A stretch of 7,589 bases of DNA from JABIRQ01 sp963583595 (GTDB taxonomy: Bacteria > Pseudomonadota > Alphaproteobacteria > CADEGL01): assembly GCA_963583595.1 (NCBI GenBank), contig CAUZWC010000149.1, positions 1-7,589 of the forward strand, read 5' to 3'. The notes under the pieces were generated by a model. The model was given only the letters and a program-made list of their open reading frames with translations. It was not told the origin of the DNA and did not search any database. The position numbers and the translations under genes are program-made. This document shows, one piece after another, positions 6,391-7,589 of the stretch. Positions within the stretch are counted from its first letter, which is position 1, and every line of letters starts with the position of its first letter.

Positions 6391-7122
6391 TCAGGCGATC
6401 AGCAGAACCGCGCCATAGAAGGCCGTGCCGCCGAAGAAGGGCGCGAATCGGGCGGCGCGGTCCTCCGGAAGTTCCTCCTTCATCACGTTCATCACCACGC
6501 TGCCGGCGAGGAAGGCGAAGATCAGGGCGAGGGCGGCTTCGTGCACCTCGATGGCCAGGCCCAGGGCCCAGCCGGCCAGCACCGCCCCCGCCATGATCCA
6601 GCGCACCCGGCGCGCGTATTCCTCGCGGTGATGCAGGAACAGCCCGAAATCGTTGCTCAGGAAATGGACGCCCAGCGCGGCGGCATAGAGCGCGAGGGAG
6701 CGGAAGCCGGGCTCCTCTCGGTGCAGTAGCAGATAACCGATAATCAGGTTATATGCGGCGAAGGCGGCCATATGGATGTGGAACACGGTCTCCTCGGGCC
6801 GGTCCTCGCCTGTTTCGGCGCGGTTGGTCTGGCGCGAGGCTTGGACATGGCGCTCGAGCCCGTAGAAAACGAGAAGCCCCGACAGCGCCACCAGATAGAC
6901 GACCTGGTCGGCGAGCCAGGCATCCTCGCCGATCCACCGCGCGAGAACCGCATTGTGCACGGCCAGTTCCGGCAGGACATGCAGGAAGACATAGGCCACG
7001 GCGACCCCGCCGCAGAAGGACAGCCAGCCGCTGCGCCGCGCCGCGTGCAGCCCGCTCATCCGTCCGATGAACAGATGGATCGCGACGAAGATCAAAGCGC
7101 AGGCGAGGGTGGCGGCGATCAT
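6391..7122 (-). CDS. ZIP-superfamily-like integral membrane protein, metal-site motifs degenerate
   Basis: Polytopic inner-membrane protein of 243 residues with about seven or eight hydrophobic segments. Resemblance to ZIP divalent-metal transporters rests on three places. GGVAVAYVFLHVLPEL (38-53) resembles the ZIP segment ending in HLLPE. A cytoplasmic-looking charged loop (about 91-111, ending near HIH at 115-117) comes next. The last block, FLAGSVVMNVMKEELPED (204-221), resembles ZIP AGTFLYVA-type helices. By eye, the TM4 HN..DG motif aligns with YNLIIG (124-129) and the TM5 HE.PE motif with HFLSND (153-158), so several metal ligands are missing. It may transport something else or be regulatory; no substrate can be assigned. 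Start ATG 7122 has GGAG 11 bases upstream, somewhat far. It lies 40 bp after the MarC-type gene and is probably co-transcribed with it. Confidence 0.65.
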   Translation of the reverse strand: MIAATLACALIFVAIHLFIGRMSGLHAARRSGWLSFCGGVAVAYVFLHVLPELAVHNAVLARWIGEDAWLADQVVYLVALSGLLVFYGLERHVQASRQTNRAETGEDRPEETVFHIHMAAFAAYNLIIGYLLLHREEPGFRSLALYAAALGVHFLSNDFGLFLHHREEYARRVRWIMAGAVLAGWALGLAIEVHEAALALIFAFLAGSVVMNVMKEELPEDRAARFAPFFGGTAFYGAVLLIA

Positions 7123-7162
7123 GGGGGCGAGTTCTCCAGGCGGCGGCGCGCGCGTTGTGTCG

Positions 7163-7589
7163 CTAGATTTCGGTCGTCCGCAACAAATCGATAATGGCCT
7201 CGATGACGTTGTTCGTCGCGATGGAAGCGAGGATCAATCCCATCACGCGGCTGATGATCGCCGCGCCGCCGGTTCGTATGACCTTCAGGATCGGTCCGGC
7301 GGCCACCATCATCAACCCTGCGATTGCGATCACGACGAGCATGAGCACGGCCGTCACGGCCTGCTCTCCGATGGCGAAGCGATTGTTGTCCGTCAGCAGG
7401 ACGACCGCGAGCATCGAGCCGGGCCCGGCGAGCGCCGGCACGCCGATCGGGAAGATGGCCGGCGATACTTCCTGTCCCGGCTTGCCGGCACCGTCCGTCT
7501 CCGCGGTGGAACTCGGGGAACCGAAGATCATGGTGAGCGCGAAAAGCAAGAGGACGATGCCGCCGGCGATCTGGAAGGCCGGCAGGCTT
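7163..7589 (-). CDS. MarC/UPF0056-family integral membrane protein, partial (N-terminus beyond the right edge)
   Basis: MarC-family inner-membrane proteins have about 200-220 residues and six predicted helices. Their function is not established; an old link to multiple antibiotic resistance in E. coli was not upheld. The open frame continues to the window edge as SLPAFQIAGGIVLLLFALTMIFG, the conserved third-helix region of the family. A hydrophilic linker (SPSSTAETDGAGKPGQE) follows, then the hallmark IFPIGVPALAGPGSM and a C-terminal ISRVMGLILASIATNNVIEAI, matching the family's RLMGLILAAIAVQ-type ending. About 141 residues are visible, so roughly the first third is missing. The TTG at 7549 is an internal leucine codon, not the start. 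It precedes the ZIP-like gene by 40 bp. Confidence 0.9.
   Translation of the reverse strand, partial: SLPAFQIAGGIVLLLFALTMIFGSPSSTAETDGAGKPGQEVSPAIFPIGVPALAGPGSMLAVVLLTDNNRFAIGEQAVTAVLMLVVIAIAGLMMVAAGPILKVIRTGGAAIISRVMGLILASIATNNVIEAIIDLLRTTEI

Noticed and set aside
5828..6418. Plus-strand open frame (196 codons) opposite the aminotransferase
   Set aside because: Antisense shadow; it covers the conserved catalytic segments of the transaminase on the other strand.
7123..7162. Alternating GC stretch (about 7145-7153) in the gap between the MarC-type and ZIP-like genes as a regulatory element
   Set aside because: Short GCGCGCGC runs are common in DNA of this base composition; no promoter or hairpin of note is visible.

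Overview
GC-rich DNA with strong codon bias. Every real gene reads on the minus strand. Gene content and protein sequences look like an alphaproteobacterium (Rhizobiales/Rhodospirillales-like); this is inferred from style, and nothing in the window fixes a genus. Genes are described below in transcription order, from right to left.

Right part (about 7589-6391): the C-terminal two thirds of a MarC/UPF0056-family membrane protein runs off the right edge. It is followed by a ZIP-superfamily-like membrane protein whose expected metal-binding motifs look degenerate.

Centre (about 6390-659): a well-formed sigma70-like promoter (about 6373-6345) precedes a fold-type-IV PLP aminotransferase. After it comes a complete HAAT-family (branched-chain amino acid type) ABC importer in canonical order: substrate-binding protein, LivH permease, LivM permease, LivG ATPase, LivF ATPase. 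The livH-livM-livG-livF genes overlap by 1-8 bases, so they are almost certainly translationally coupled. A second candidate promoter (perfect TATAAT inside a 13-bp palindrome) lies just before the binding-protein gene. A large stem-loop separates the binding-protein gene from livH, a layout that fits making more binding protein than membrane complex.

Left part (about 590-1): a LysE/RhtB-type amino-acid exporter lies 68 bp after livF. Its reading frame is broken by one extra base near 374-376, and both halves are otherwise well conserved. It is either a recent pseudogene or a sequencing error, and it continues past the left edge.

Taken together the locus reads as an amino-acid (or amino-acid-like) uptake and transamination unit with an efflux gene at its tail. 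The ligand cannot be read from the sequence. I saw no RNA genes, insertion sequences, CRISPR arrays or phage genes, and no clearly new system. The most interesting points are the broken exporter, the intercistronic hairpin, the promoter architecture and the degenerate ZIP-like protein.
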